The notes below the pieces were generated by a model. It saw only the letters and a list, made by a program, of their open reading frames with translations, was not told the origin of the DNA and did no database searches. From Diphasiastrum complanatum (lineage: Eukaryota; Streptophyta; Lycopodiopsida; Lycopodiales; Lycopodiaceae): 64,000 bases of DNA. Each line of letters begins with the position of its first letter. The stretch's first letter is position 1. Location: positions 40,211,820 through 40,275,819 of the forward strand of contig CM055092.1 in assembly GCA_029204225.1 (NCBI GenBank), given 5' to 3'. Below, piece after piece: positions 1 through 11,677 of the stretch. The position numbers and the translations under genes were made by a program.

Positions 1-760
1 AAAAGACGGCAGTATCGGTTTTTGCAAAAAACCCGACAGTGTCCTTAAAAATCTCATTTATGGTTGTCCTACACTTTGCCAGAGTCATTTCCTAAACATT
101 TGAGGCACTTTGAGAAATGCGAAAAATGCTACTCTGCATATTTACACAAGATTCATGACAGGCGAAAAATACGACACTGTTGTCAAACTCCGTGTATTTC
201 TACAGACTGTATAAAAACACTTGTAAATTTGTAGACTGTGTAAAGACACGGGAAAACCCACAGAACTGGATAAACAATGGATGAGTATTAAAATTGATTA
301 GTCGATTAGTAAAAAGGAGAATAATCTAACAGGAGATAGCCATCATTAGTCCAATATAAGTCAATGGTTGTGTCAATGAAAGATTTAATGACATTTTTGG
401 TGTGTTTATGGTCGGTTGCCAGATGATATTCCTATGGATTCAAGGGAGGCTTCAGTAACACGCACCTTGTGGATAGCCCCTTGACAAGTAATATAGAACT
501 TGGATTTTTCCTTGGTCCAGGTGCTAAAAGCCATGGTAATATATTGCATATTGATTTTTTCAGCAAAGACGCCCTTGTGGATTCCCATTGCGGTGAGCAA
601 GGTTCATCCATTGAGCCACTATGCTTGTGCTAGGAAGTATCATGATGTTCGTCTTGGTTGGAACATCACGATGAATGACATACTTAGGAGACTGAAACAT
701 ATCAAACATAATGACATAATGAGAGTAGTCAAAAACTGAGAATAGAAATGCAAGAGCGTA
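1..760 (-). repeat. Decayed Copia-family fragment (same family as 34,980-35,350)
   Basis: No intact gene is visible. The stretch around 190-250 (GTGTATTTCTACAGACTGT, then a run of A and a second TGTAGACTGTG) resembles 35,150-35,215 (TTTTTCTGCAGACTGT, then TCTGCAGACTTG), and both places have GCGAAAAATG-like motifs nearby. The second place lies just upstream, in minus-strand terms, of the Copia-4 integrase, so this is probably a decayed copy of the same retrotransposon. The minus-strand reading at 406-600 is open but I do not recognise it. The assignment rests on short matches seen by eye. Confidence 0.35.
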
Positions 761-1984
761 TCAGAAGGCTGGAAAAAAGTTTTGGAAAGTTTTGGTCGCG
801 GGAAAATTCAGCAAGAGCTTCGCTAGCACAAGTGAGAAATGAAATTGAATTCAGCCCTTTTATAGGTGAATTTGGAGGGTCCATTAGACAAAGTATTAGT
901 TTGAATGCTCAGTTCTAGACAAAAATTTGCAGAAATGCTCAGTGTTGTGAAATTAGTTTCCAAAAATCTCAGCAAAGGTTTCCAAATATCTGAACTGATC
1001 CGACAAAGGTTCAGAAGGTATGGCGAAGGTTAAACATTCGCCTAAGAACATCCTTTGCTAGGTACTGTAGATAAGAGAAATTTTCAGGATCCGAACCTAT
1101 GTCCAACCTGATTTTGGCATTCTGAATCCATCTAGCAGGTCGGCGAAGGTTAATAATGATGATAACATGCTCGACGAAGATTTCCAAAATGGCAAAGTGT
1201 TGAACCTCAAAAAAGGTACTAAATTTGCTAAGGAACCTTCGCCCAACTCAATATAGGAAAATCTGAGGTAGATGTGTAATCTGGCAACTCGATGAAGATT
1301 TTTGAAACTGTATGTACAAAAAATGACTCAAAAAGTGGTGTTCTAAGGCATTTTTCCATAAAAAGGTGATTCCTGAAAATACTTTCCTTCAACTTTTTCT
1401 AATCTGATGACTTTTTTTACTTTTGCTCATTATTCTTTGTTTTGAAATCCAACAACCACTACATGTGACATTATAACAAATTGCTTCGAATTGACAAGAT
1501 TATTTTTTGAAACTTTTTATCGACTTCAGTGAAGACTCAAAAACACCGTAAATATATTCACATGAAAATTTTAAACAAAGCAAAAAAATCTTCTATCTTG
1601 CAGCAGATGCAGATTCAAAAAATACCTTATGGAGGGCAGAGATCGCTTAAAGCATTCGAGTAAATTTATCAGCAAGATGGAATTTACCAGTCATTGGCAT
1701 TACCTCGCAATGAAGATGAAAATATTTCTCCATCCATAACAATGTGTGCTGTGCAACATCACCCATAACCTTCGAAGATGGTTGGATATGACTGAACTTA
1801 TTAATTCTGTACTTTATCCTCTCTAGTCAAGAGTTGTCGAGGCTCAACACAATTTTAAATGCCTCTCTACAAACGAGGTCATTCCCCAGACTATAGTCAA
1901 ACGTTTTTTTTTTAACAAGGTATCACTTGTGAGGATAGAAACACGCCAATCCTCGTCTCTTTCTTAGACTATCACTCAAATGAC
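761..1984. other. No gene recognised
   Basis: AT-rich sequence with no convincing coding region. Between 1,000 and 1,260 the words GCGAAGGTT and AACCTTCGCC recur several times in both orientations at irregular spacing, which suggests decayed repeat sequence but no named element. Confidence 0.5.
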
Positions 1985-2012
1985 TGTCATGTACTACTAG
2001 TACATTAGTGAT

Positions 2013-3845
2013 TTGCTAGTTACAGTGTTGCAAGGAATGGAAAAAAATCGGCAAGCTGATGAGGTGAAATGGGAAAGATTGTTTGCTAGCCTATCTGGTG
2101 GACGAGACAAAATTGCGGGAGCTGATCAAAGATGTAATGAGCCAGCTACATCATTCCAACTACCGTCTCCATCACAAAATGTAACATCTTCTCAAGATAT
2201 CCGGAGAATTGACATGGACAAGGGAAAATAGGTATTACAGAGTCATACTGGATATCCGGTGAGACTTGAAAATTACACGAGAATGTTGGAACAACGAGTA
2301 CAACAATCTATAGCAGCTAGAGGTGTGCCAACGAATGTTCTTCAAAATGTTTAACAAAGAGGTGAAGCTTCAAGAATCCAACATTTTGAGGATGATGAAC
2401 AATCTGATAGTGAAAGTCATGACTCAAATCAAAAAGAGCATATTGATACTGATCCAGAAGGAACGGTCAACATTGGGAACCCGCTACAATAATGTCTTGG
2501 AAATCAAAATGGTAGTGATCAAGAGGAAATGCCTAGTATGGAAGATCCAATGCAGGAAAATAATTCAGAGGAATCTGATGATTCTTCATCACAATCATCA
2601 GAGGATGAACCAGGAGAGCAAATTGATGAAGACAAACAGTTATCCATGATGGAAAAGCCTATTCAACAGGTGAATCAGCCAACTTTATCAACAACTCTTG
2701 ATTTTCCATTGAATTCACCAAAAATGTCCAATCAATATCTATGCACTGCTATGGAGTGTACACAAGATGATTGGCAACATCAACGTAATTCCCAATTTGA
2801 AAATCGACCCAGAAAATTCCAGTTGCATATACAATGTCAATGCAAGGACATCGCAAATCAACTGGTGATAATAACGAAGATGATGCAGAGGATTATGAGG
2901 ACAATATTTTTATTTTCAGTATTGATCTTCAATTGAACAATATAAGGGCCAATTCATGCAATGAAGTTGTCAATGAGGCAAATCACTAAAGGACCTCATC
3001 TTCCTTGAGATCACAAGAACCATTGCATCACGTTCAACCAGAAGACTTGTCTAATACTTCTTGTGAAATGGAGTTAATAGACAAGAATAAAACTAATCTA
3101 TATGAATGTTTCACATTCAATATAGAGTGCACAACGGAATGTGATGAAACTGGTAATATACAAGCTGGAAAATTGTCCTAGATATGAGATGGAACAAATA
3201 ATCAAAGATCCATTATATCAAAGTTTCCAGTTTGTGGTTCAAAATATTGGAGTTATCAATATTTTTGAACATGATGATGTAATCTATGAAAGATTTTTCG
3301 TAAAGACTTTGAGTGAAAGAGATATTATCAGTCTTTGCAAGCATCTCATTCACTCGATGTTCTTGGAAATGAATGTCCATCCATAATATCATTTGTCATT
3401 TCCAGAGATAATCAATCAAAACGTATTGGTTCCTATATTGGGAATTGATCATGCCAATAATTCCTTCATGCAGGATATTCACAATTCAGATGCAAGGCTT
3501 ATGGTTATCATTGAAGCATTTGGATTGAACAATACAGTGACTACCCAACAACATGACAAAATCTTCAGACCAGCACAACCAGATGTAATGATAAAATACA
3601 ATTCCAAAGGAATTGGATAGATCATCCAATTTATTACGATGTCGAAGAAGCAGACAAACGAGGATATTGCGATTTGATTGTCAAAAAGCAGTATGGTATT
3701 TCATGCATCTCTTCTTTGGCCATCTTTTCTCCTTCATGGGAACAAAGATTACAGTCTGAAGCTAACAAAATGGATTCAATTCGACAGCTTTGGATCTGTA
3801 ATGAGGCAATAATTTTGTGGACAACACATCCTCATCCATCCTGAC
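2013..3845 (+). pseudogene. Broken internal coding remnants of the LTR element
   Basis: Plus-strand readings at 2013-2231, 2229-2936, 3141-3386, 3393-3620 and 3640-3845 can be strung together only across stops and frameshifts. The first (about 72 residues) is charged and gag-like. The 2400-2700 part is rich in Glu, Asp, Ser and Gln. I see no zinc knuckle, protease or polymerase motif. The last piece ends shortly before the polypurine tract, as the final ORF of an LTR element would. Function is unassigned. Confidence 0.4.
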
Positions 3846-3920
3846 TACTTAACCAAGGCCATCAAGCTTATCAGACAAGCGTCTTCATTTTTGAGGACAA
3901 AAGTGTTTAAGTAGGGGGAG

Positions 3921-4466
3921 TGTCATGTACTACTAGTACATTAGTACATTAGTGCTTATCAATGCATCAAAATATCCATTGTAAGCTTTGTAGGCCCAAA
4001 AGGAGCTATTAGCCTTAAGAATAAGGCGGTTCCCTCTTTAGGCTCTCCAAAGTAATTAATAAGGATAATAGGCCAATAAGGGTCCAAAGTAGCCTAAATA
4101 ATACTTAACAGGAGCTAACTATCCCTCAAGATAGTTATGTTTAGTTAAGTGAGAGCATTTTCTATAACTAGGCAAGAGATAACAATTTTGGAATCTTTTG
4201 GCTCATTTGCAAGTGAGAGCTTCTAGCTTCCTCCTTGTGAATGTGAGCCATATGGATCTCCATTGCTAGGTCTCATGTGCCCTATCCACATGAATCAATG
4301 CTCATGTTTATATTTTGTACTATTCTTTCCATCACTAATGTAATTCCATTGTGATTTCCATGTTTCTAGCTTTCTATTGATATGCTATCATGATTGTCTT
4401 GTTCTCTTCTTGCTTCTAGCTTTACTTCATTGCTATTGCTATTAGTTTGGGATTTGGCACATGACA
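3921..4466 (+). repeat. 3' long terminal repeat, 546 bp
   Basis: The repeat begins TGTCATG and ends CATGACA, a perfect 7-bp terminal inversion of the TG...CA type expected of LTRs. The polypurine tract ends at 3920. The first 30 bases hold a small palindromic stretch (GTACTACTAGTAC). Confidence 0.75.
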
Positions 4467-4918
4467 ATAACAAATTTAGAAGGTTTGAATGAAGACGCCA
4501 TTATATAGTCTCAAGATGCAACGACACAACTCGAACTAAGTCCAAAATTGTGCATGTCTTAGAAACACAGCAGCCGTCCAAGTCCAGGTTGAGTTGTTCT
4601 GCATAATCTGTTGGGAGTAGATTTGCATGTTAACATTGAGTGGAGAATGACGTAGTTGTCGCTTTTGCTTTTCTTAATTGAGAATCTTTTGTTGCGATTT
4701 ACATTTTGGCACAATTAGCACACAACTTTGCATGTTTGTGCTTGAGCAATTCATGCATGTCTACTACTAAGGGTCACTTACAAAGGCCAAAGTTCAAAGT
4801 TGAAGCAAGACTTAACCTTTGAACAATTTTTTACAAGTTGACTTTTGCACAAAATGCATTGATTGACCTGAAGACATTATTGCCTTTGCAAGGCAGGGCC
4901 AAAACAGGCTCCTCTTAT
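4467..4918. other. No gene recognised
   Basis: Ordinary AT-rich sequence between the LTR remnant and the GC-rich TIR element. No open frame, RNA gene or repeat was recognised. Confidence 0.5.
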
Positions 4919-5352
4919 TTTTAGCACCCTGACGGGTGCTGGCACAGTCAGGGTGGGCCAGGCAGGGAGTTTTTTTTTTTTTTTTTGAACTGGTTGCCCT
5001 GGTGCCACGTGTCGAGCACCAGGGTTTATCCCATAAGCAAATCTCTGAGATAAACCAGTACCTATATATAACTGAACCCACCTGCTTACTCACATGTGTG
5101 CAGGTGGGTGTGAAGCTGCCCAGTGCCACCTGCCCGGTTCCTGGCTCCACATGGGCCTGCCCGACGCCACCTGGGCGCTGCCTGCTCGCGGCCACCCACC
5201 TGGCGCTGGTGCCCCTGTCCGGTGCCACCCACCTGGCGCTGGCGCCCACCCTGGTGCCACGGGCGCTGCCTGCCCCCTGGAGCCACGGCGCCCGCCTGCA
5301 CCTTTTTGGCCAGCCCCTGGCTGGCGCACCCTGGCGCGTCAGGGTGCTAAAA
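4919..5352. mobile_element. GC-rich non-autonomous element with 16-bp TIRs
   Basis: TTTTAGCACCCTGACG at 4919-4934 is the exact reverse complement of 5337-5352. Between them lie a 16-base poly-T tract, a G-box (GCCACGTGTC near 5005) and a very GC-rich core. The core holds two tandem units starting GCCACCCACCTGGCGCTGG near 5191 and 5224. The composition differs sharply from the AT-rich flanks. Long open frames occur on both strands here, but they follow from the GC content and match no protein family I know. No clear target-site duplication was found, so the outer limits are uncertain. Confidence 0.55.
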
Positions 5353-5654
5353 TCATGTGGAACGGCCAAAACATGTGCTAATGCGTGGCTCTACCAAAGG
5401 AGTGTGTGCAAGATGCAAGGCTTCCCTCAGTGCTAAAAAAACCGGCAGTTTAGGAATGGAATCGACAAGTTTTTTGAGAAACCGATATCATAAAATATCT
5501 AACGATTTTTAACACAAGCATATATACCTTTTTATGAATAAAAGTTTTCAAAAAATCGAAAAGTTCTCTAAAATGCAGGTTTTTTTAAAGATACCTTCAA
5601 ATAGGTTTGGAGAGCACTCCCTTTTAATGAGAGAGAGTCACATAGATGCCATAA
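5353..5654. other. No gene recognised; upstream flank of the eS12 gene
   Basis: AT-rich sequence with no open frame of note. It separates the GC-rich element from the eS12 promoter. Confidence 0.5.
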
Positions 5655-5714
5655 TGGAGGCACGTGACCTCGCAGCTTTTAAACCCTAAAAATCGTGCTC
5701 TAAACCCTAAAAAC

Positions 5715-5751
<37 letters not shown>

Positions 5752-5790
5752 GAGCTCGGGATCGCGAGAGAGCTCGTCGACGCCATCTCC
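5655..5790 (+). promoter_or_regulatory. eS12 promoter and 5' leader: G-box, two telo-boxes, (AC)n
   Basis: A CACGTG core lies at 5661-5666, and AAACCCTAA telo-box motifs lie at 5681-5689 and 5702-5710. Telo-boxes are a hallmark of plant translation-machinery promoters. An (AC)15 run occupies 5719-5748. A first non-coding exon probably begins just after it and ends at 5790, where CATCTCC is followed by a GTAAGA donor. The transcription start is inferred. Confidence 0.65.
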
Positions 5791-6207
5791 GTAAGACTTC
5801 CCATGGCTACTTGTTAAATCATCCTTGCATTTCTGTTGTAGATCTGCCATCTACTAGTTGGATGTGAAATTTGAATCTTATGTGGGAGCATTTATGGCTC
5901 CTGAAGAATTCTTCAACGATCCATTGCAACCCAATGCCTTCAGCTGAGAATTTTCTGAAGGGCTATTCGACATTTTCGTGATCGATTCTATCGGATCTGA
6001 TTCCTTGTTGGCATAGTACTTTTTGGAAGTTGATCACATACAATTTTAGATTTTGCAATAGTAAAATAGTTGTTGACCGTTCAGTTTTTTTTGCTTTTTC
6101 TTTTGTATGTTCCTTTATGCGGCTGATTGAAGAAGAATCTATGTTTTTTGTTCTAATTTCATTTTCATGCAGCAGATCTTGTCAGTCTAAGAGTCACATC
6201 TTTCGCA

Positions 6208-7542
6208 ATGGCGGATATGTGAGTCATTGCTTCCCCTTCCCCCCCTAAGGAGCTTATAGCAAAAGCAAGCTTTCTTTGCAATTGTTTAAGGAAATCACAT
6301 CATGTAGCGTGTATTTTATTCGTTTTTTGATCAAGCACTTCCAGTATAGTAAGCCTGATTGTGCCTGATGCAGCGATGATACCACTGGAGATGTTGCGGC
6401 GGAGCAGCCAACATCTTCAGGGCCTACCCTTGGTGAGCCCATGGACATTTTGACGGGGCTTCAGCTTGTACTAAAGAAATCGCTTGCTCATGATGGTTTA
6501 GCCCGTGGTCTTCATGAAGCAGCTAAGGCGATTGAAAAGCATGCAGCTCAGCTATGCGTGCTTGCAGAAGATTGTAATCAGCCAGACTATTCTAAACTAG
6601 TGCAGGCATTATGTTCAGAGCACAACGTCAACTTGATCTCTGTCCCAAGTGCAAAAAAGTTGGGGGAATGGGCTGGTGTAAGCTTTTACTCTCGATCTTG
6701 TCCTTTTCTGCATGAGACTTGTGGGTTTGATTAGGCATGTATGTATTTCATTGTGTGATTTCTAGTGCGTCATTTTTATTGCTGGCTAATTTTCTAGCCT
6801 TTTGTCGAGTATTTTCATCGTAGTTCAATGGCACTGGATTTCTCACTAACAAATTTCCTCGTTGAAATTACGTCTTGTTAACAGCTCTGCAAAATCGATT
6901 CTGAGGGGAAAGCTCGGAAGGTTGTTGGATGCTCGTGTGTTGTTGTGAAGGTATGTATATGTCCGATTTAGATGATCTTGCATGTTACATATATTTTCCT
7001 ATATCATATTTGTGTGAGTTAGGCCTGTTTTAGACTATGTGTACTGAGAGGTCCTTCCATCGCCGTGGTCGGCATCCATTGATAGAAAAAGGGTTACATG
7101 AGATGGCAGTTCCCTTTTTTGATTTAAGGGCAACTTTGAAGATTAGTTTTTAGGCCCAGCCATACTGGCCTGGAGAGTTGAGTTGACACTGGCAATTCAA
7201 GTTTACTGGTTCATGTGCATGAGGTCTTGGTTTCCCGTGTAGTCAAAAGGGGAGAGACAAGTTGGCCAAGGATATTGACATGCGCTAGTTTGTAATTTCC
7301 CTAATTGCCCTTTAGTAGTAGATCAATTAAAAAAGGATCTTGCCAGTACACATTGATTTCGTTTATCGTTTGCTGTACATTGTGCTGAAAAAACAGTAAT
7401 GCCTCATTACTGATTCTTTTACTTTGAAACTCCTTGTTGGGCTGCTGTTCCTTACAGAAAGTTCTGCCTGTTATTTTTCTAGGATTATGGGGAAGAGACT
7501 GAAGGGTTAAATGTCATTCAGGAGTACGTCAAGAGCCATTAA
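6208..7542 (+). CDS. RPS12: 40S ribosomal protein S12 (eS12), four coding exons
   Basis: eS12 is a small-subunit ribosomal protein of the L7Ae/L30e-type fold, located on the head of the cytosolic 40S particle. Coding exons are 6208-6218, 6374-6677, 6885-6950 and 7483-7542. All introns have GT donors (GTGAGT, GTAAGC, GTATGT) and AG acceptors, and a further intron (5791-6172) splits the 5' leader. The joined frame is 146 codons with no lesion, about the usual plant length. It starts MADIDDTTG, continues with the eS12 core (GLARGLHEAAKAIEK, LCVLAEDC, LISVPSAKKLGEWAG, GCSCVVVKDYGEE) and ends EYVKSH. The ATG is the first in the spliced message as modelled. This is the only clearly functional host gene in the window. 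Confidence 0.93.
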
Positions 7543-7998
7543 GCTGATGAATCATGACATGTGAGGCATCACGACTTCTTGTTTCTTGACCTTTTCTTGA
7601 AGGAGCCATCGGGGATCTTGGCTTCTCTGCCAGTTTTAAACATTGATTAGAATTTGAGTCTTTCATAATATTTGATAGCATCAATTTCCTTGAATTAGGA
7701 GGAATGTTTCTCAAGAGCGAAGGCGCTCTATAGAGTCTTACATGAATCCGTGAATTTTCAGACCTCTATTTCATGTCTTCGAAGCTCAATACATTGTTTT
7801 AACGTAAGTTTATTCAGTTGATCTCAAGTAGCTGTTGTATGAGTAGTTCACAACGTGTTTTTCTCCTTATACTGATACGGTTTGCCATCAAGTATCCATG
7901 TTTTTCAGATTTGGCTATTTGATTGTATAACTTAAAGTGGCTGATTTGTGAACATTATAACGTCATTTGGAAAAGGAAACTGTGTCTTTTGCATAAAG
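7543..7998 (+). other. eS12 3' untranslated region and flank
   Basis: No second gene is seen. The first 200-250 bases are presumably the 3' UTR of eS12; I could not fix a polyadenylation site. Confidence 0.45.
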
Positions 7999-8506
7999 CA
8001 TAGAATCTGAGAACCGTGGACGGTTCACCACAGTTCTCAGAACCGTACAGTGAACCGTAGGGTTCACTTTTTTTTTTTTTTTGAAGTGAACCGTGTAATA
8101 ATTAATTAATTAATTTTTTTTTAAGTTCCCACCCCCCAGAACAGCTCAAAAAAATGCCCAAAAAAACCAAAAAAAACCAGAATCATGTACAGTTTTATTT
8201 ACAATTGGCAAAAGTTTCAAATTATTGCAGAATTATTTTACAGTTCTATTTAAAATTGGACCATAGCATTTAATTAAAAAAGAAACTGTGAAACAGCCCA
8301 AAAAATCATAAACAGCCCCATAACTGTGAAACTGCCCAAAAAATCAGCCTTCAAACTGTGAACTGAGGGCCAAAAACAGCCCAAAAACTGTAAAATGAGG
8401 GCCAAAAACCATTTTGGGAGGAAATTCGCAAAAAGAAAATTAATCAATCAATTCATTAATTGCAGGTACGGTTCACCCCACGGTTCTGGGAACCATGGGT
8501 TCTATG
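7999..8506. mobile_element. hAT-like non-autonomous element (MITE), 508 bp
   Basis: The ends CATAGAA (7999-8005) and TTCTATG (8500-8506) are inverted. Subterminal regions are also inverted: CAGAACCGT and GTGAACCGTA on the left face TACGGTTCAC and ACGGTTCTG on the right. The flanks GCATAAAG (7991-7998) and GCACAAAG (8507-8514) match at seven of eight bases, fitting the 8-bp duplication made by hAT transposases. The core is AT-rich with repeated AAACTGTGAA and CCCAAAAAA words and no coding capacity. Confidence 0.6.
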
Positions 8507-9600
8507 GCACAAAGTCACCTTCATACACAAAGGCATGGAATTCTGTTTTATAGCAAGAGATATGTATGAAGCACCCATCTTTAAAGCTCAATCACTGCAG
8601 TGTAGTGTAGGCCCTAGTGATCATTGTGCAAAGATCTTTCCCCATCAATTTGTGGAGATCAGAGCTATCGTGCTGAGTTCACATAGACTGCAGCATTTTA
8701 GGCCTGGAGACAGACTGGATAGCCCCTCCTCAGTGCAAACATTAGTGGACTGCATGCAGTCATTCTGACATTATCATCATGAAGAATAAAAAGTGCTCTT
8801 GTCTAGTTACCTCACATACTTTGATGTAAAATAATACCGCATTTGACCTGAAAGCTTCAGGAGGAAATTCTTCAGACGGGGCTCACTACACATTACATTT
8901 TAGAATGAAAAGTCTGATCAGGTGGAATCCAGTACTCATGCCTGCCTTAAATAGAAGTGCCTAATCTGTTAGACTCTTTCATACAGCATATTCGTAAATA
9001 CGCAGAAAAGATCGATCATTTTAACTCTATTGGCATAGTGTTTGTACTTTTAGAGTGAGATTTCCTAATTGAGTGTTGAAATAGTTGCAGATATTATTAT
9101 AAGAGGAAACTTTAATTATGAATGGTTTTGCTTCGTATCAACATTGGAATTTTATGTACATTTATACTACTATTGTAAGGATAAGTTAATGCATTGAATC
9201 TAGGGCTTCATAATGTTTTCTTTACAAACCACGCACTCCAAATCATAAATACCTGTAAGTTTTGGAAAAGAATGTGTTCCGTACTTCTGGAATAACTTTT
9301 TTTTTTCCCGTCTGAAAAAAATCCCCTTCTCTAAGGATTTTGTTTTAAAAAGCACCCATTTAAAATTATACATGAGGTATACCAGGCCTTTAGACAACAT
9401 TCTGATATTATGGCTGTATGTCTGATTTGCACAGCCTGTGACTCCTCTTTTAATAGTCTGTACTTCATCTGGGTACATATATAAGATTGTCTCAAAATTG
9501 TAGGTGGCTGTATCATATCTTCAAATTTTCTCGGCATCGTAACTTCAATTCTTTGACCCTCAAATTGTGTGTCTTTCATCTTTAGTTCTCTATTTCGCAA
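8507..9600. other. No gene recognised
   Basis: Plus and minus frames of 90-100 codons occur here, but none shows a family motif. The 8460-8768 frame starts inside the hAT-like element and is not taken as a gene. Confidence 0.45.
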
Positions 9601-9649
9601 GTGCAAGTCTGTATCATTCATCCTCAACCTACGAAAAAGGCACGATTGT

Positions 9650-10520
9650 GGTCTGAAAAATAGACACTATTGCTATCGAGACGGCAGCTGTAAAAGGATA
9701 GGACGGTTTTACAAAGCCTTGGCAAGGTCTTGCTTGTTCAACGTACTGCGCCTCATAATCTGTCTCCTCATGTGTGTGCTTGTTTGCTGTGGAAGCTTGC
9801 TGATCCATCTGTTGATCAATTGCAATTTCACCGCCTCGACCGTGTGTACCATCAGCCGGTTGTGTTTAAGGGCTTGCCAAATTCTTGCCAAATTCTTGTT
9901 ATAGGTGCCGTCATCTTGGTCATGTGGTGGCTGTCTGGGGTGACTTCTTGGTCTGCTCCTCTTTTGCCTACGCCATCGATGCTGTCTCCTTCCAATCCCC
10001 TGGCTGCATTTTCACCTTCTCCTCAAGGGGCTTCTATGGAGGGTCCTCAAGTTTCTTCTATTCCGAAGAGTGGCTCTTCTCTGCCAGTTCTGCCTGTGGC
10101 ACCTCAGCTAGACGACTCCTTCCTTTCTGTTCCAGCCCAGACTTCTGGGCCTCCTCACGCTGTTCAATTGCCTGTTGGTATGTCTTCTCGGCAACAAAGC
10201 CAAAGGTATTTCTTCCTCGGCAACAAAGCCTTTGGCTGATCCTGCTCCTCTACTGCCCTTGCCTGGCAAGCATTCTCTGCCTCTTCCTAGGCTGTGGGCT
10301 GATTACCCTACGGAGGACTTGTTTCCGGTGTCGTCACCATTGCCTTCTCTTCCCTTCAGTCAGGCGCCCTCACACGGCTTGCCGTTTCAGTAAGATTCTA
10401 CAATTGGGTAGCAGTTGCCCTCTCTTATTCCCGCTCCTGCTCTCGCAGCCTCTCGCAGGGTTCGCCTTTGCTGGCAGCTCCTCCGACCTCGATTGCTATT
10501 TCATGTCCTTTGTGTCTTAG
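9650..10520 (+). pseudogene. LINE ORF1-like remnant with CCHC zinc knuckle
   Basis: Two overlapping plus-strand frames together read LDRVYHQPVVFKGLPNS (near 9,835-9,890) followed, after a frame change, by CYRCRHLGHVVAV (near 9,890-9,930). That is the arrangement that precedes the zf-CCHC_4 knuckle in plant L1-type ORF1 proteins, with Cys-x2-Cys-x4-His present and the last Cys replaced. The rest is rich in Ser and Pro. A short duplication (TCGGCAACAAAGCC near 10,187 and 10,217) adds to the decay. No endonuclease or reverse transcriptase is visible downstream. Confidence 0.45.
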
Positions 10521-11135
10521 GTTCTGGTCATCTGTCACATTTTGTCGGCCTATCCAGTCTTCTTTTCTTGTCTTTTTGCTCCTACTCGTGCCCTCCACGA
10601 TTCCATTGTTGCCCTTCTCCGTCGTTTCTTTTGGGCTGAGAAGCTCTCTCATTTATCCTGGTTGGTTTGTACAGCCTTTTCCTCTTGATCTTCCTCCAAC
10701 ACCCTCCTTAAATGGAAATGCATAACATAACATGAAGTAACTTCTTGAAAGAGAAAAATGCAACTTGCTGTTTGAACTTCATGTCGCCAAATAAATTTCG
10801 CATCGAAGTAGTTGAAATCTCATTCCCAATCATGTCCAACATATAAAAGGAAACGAATGCGTAATAATGAAACATTAAGTCGAAGGGTGAGGATTTGCAT
10901 GCTCCATCCGAAGTAGGGAACCAACATAAACTCGACAATAAGTCAAAACATGGAATGGTAATCCATCACAGGCTCCCACATCATTCGAAAAAACTTCTTA
11001 CCATACGGACAATAAAAAACAGTACCAAACTCTTTTGGCATCACATGCTCCCAAACCTTACCATCAATGACTTGCTCACATAGAATAGACAATGTACCAA
11101 CATCATGATGAACGGTAAGTGTAGAACCAAAAAAA
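10521..11135. other. No gene recognised
   Basis: Open frames here are short and lack family motifs. The minus frame at 10,708-10,938 could belong to a decayed retroelement next to Copia-1, but no motif supports this. Confidence 0.4.
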
Positions 11136-11677
11136 TCAGCAAGAGGTATTGATTTTGAAGAGGCATGTGCCTTCCCTTCGTAGTAAGCTGTTCAACACTT
11201 TGTTGTCCAAAGTGTTCCCATCATGGACCATGTTGTCCATAATCTTCCGCAAGCTGTTCATGAAGCATAATGGACTGCTAATGATGTAAAGTGGGCTGTA
11301 AATGACCAAAAGAAGATGATTGAACCTGCTGTCCAACGTCTTTATCATAAAAATTTGGCAAACTACTAAGAGATGAATCAACGATGGCATCATCAAAGTT
11401 GTCCCTCGAATAGGCATGGGATGACATAGAAGAATCTTCAAATAATATAAATTCTCTCCAAACACATGCTCACTCTTAACACTTAAAACAAAAGTACTAA
11501 TTGACACATGTTGACTCCTTCCTCGATTAGTACAAAAAGGTTCCAAAGAGTGTTCGAATTTTTCAGCTATTGCTAAAATATCAAATTGAAAAGGTTTTGC
11601 ATGAAACTTTTCACTAACGCATCCATCATATGCATCAATTTGCGGTGACTTTCTAGAAAAGAAGATTGTTTCAACAT

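Larger units (their letters stand above)
1985..4466 (+). mobile_element. LTR retrotransposon remnant with truncated 5' LTR
   Basis: The right end carries a complete LTR (3921-4466) preceded by a purine tract TAGGGGGAG. The first 26 bases of that LTR recur at 1985-2010, directly followed by internal sequence, so the 5' LTR is almost entirely deleted. The flanks ATGAC (1980-1984) and ATAAC (4467-4471) match at four of five bases and may be a decayed target-site duplication. The interior has only broken reading frames and no recognisable protease, reverse transcriptase or integrase, so the superfamily is uncertain. Strand is taken from the polypurine tract position. Confidence 0.65.

Noticed and set aside
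4812-5436. Long overlapping open frames on both strands (up to 185 codons)
   Set aside because: They fall in a GC-rich repeat-bearing element where stops are rare. The residues are Pro/Ala/Arg/Gly-rich, and no frame shows a family motif.
8460-8768. 102-codon plus-strand gene
   Set aside because: It starts inside the hAT-like element and has no recognisable motif.
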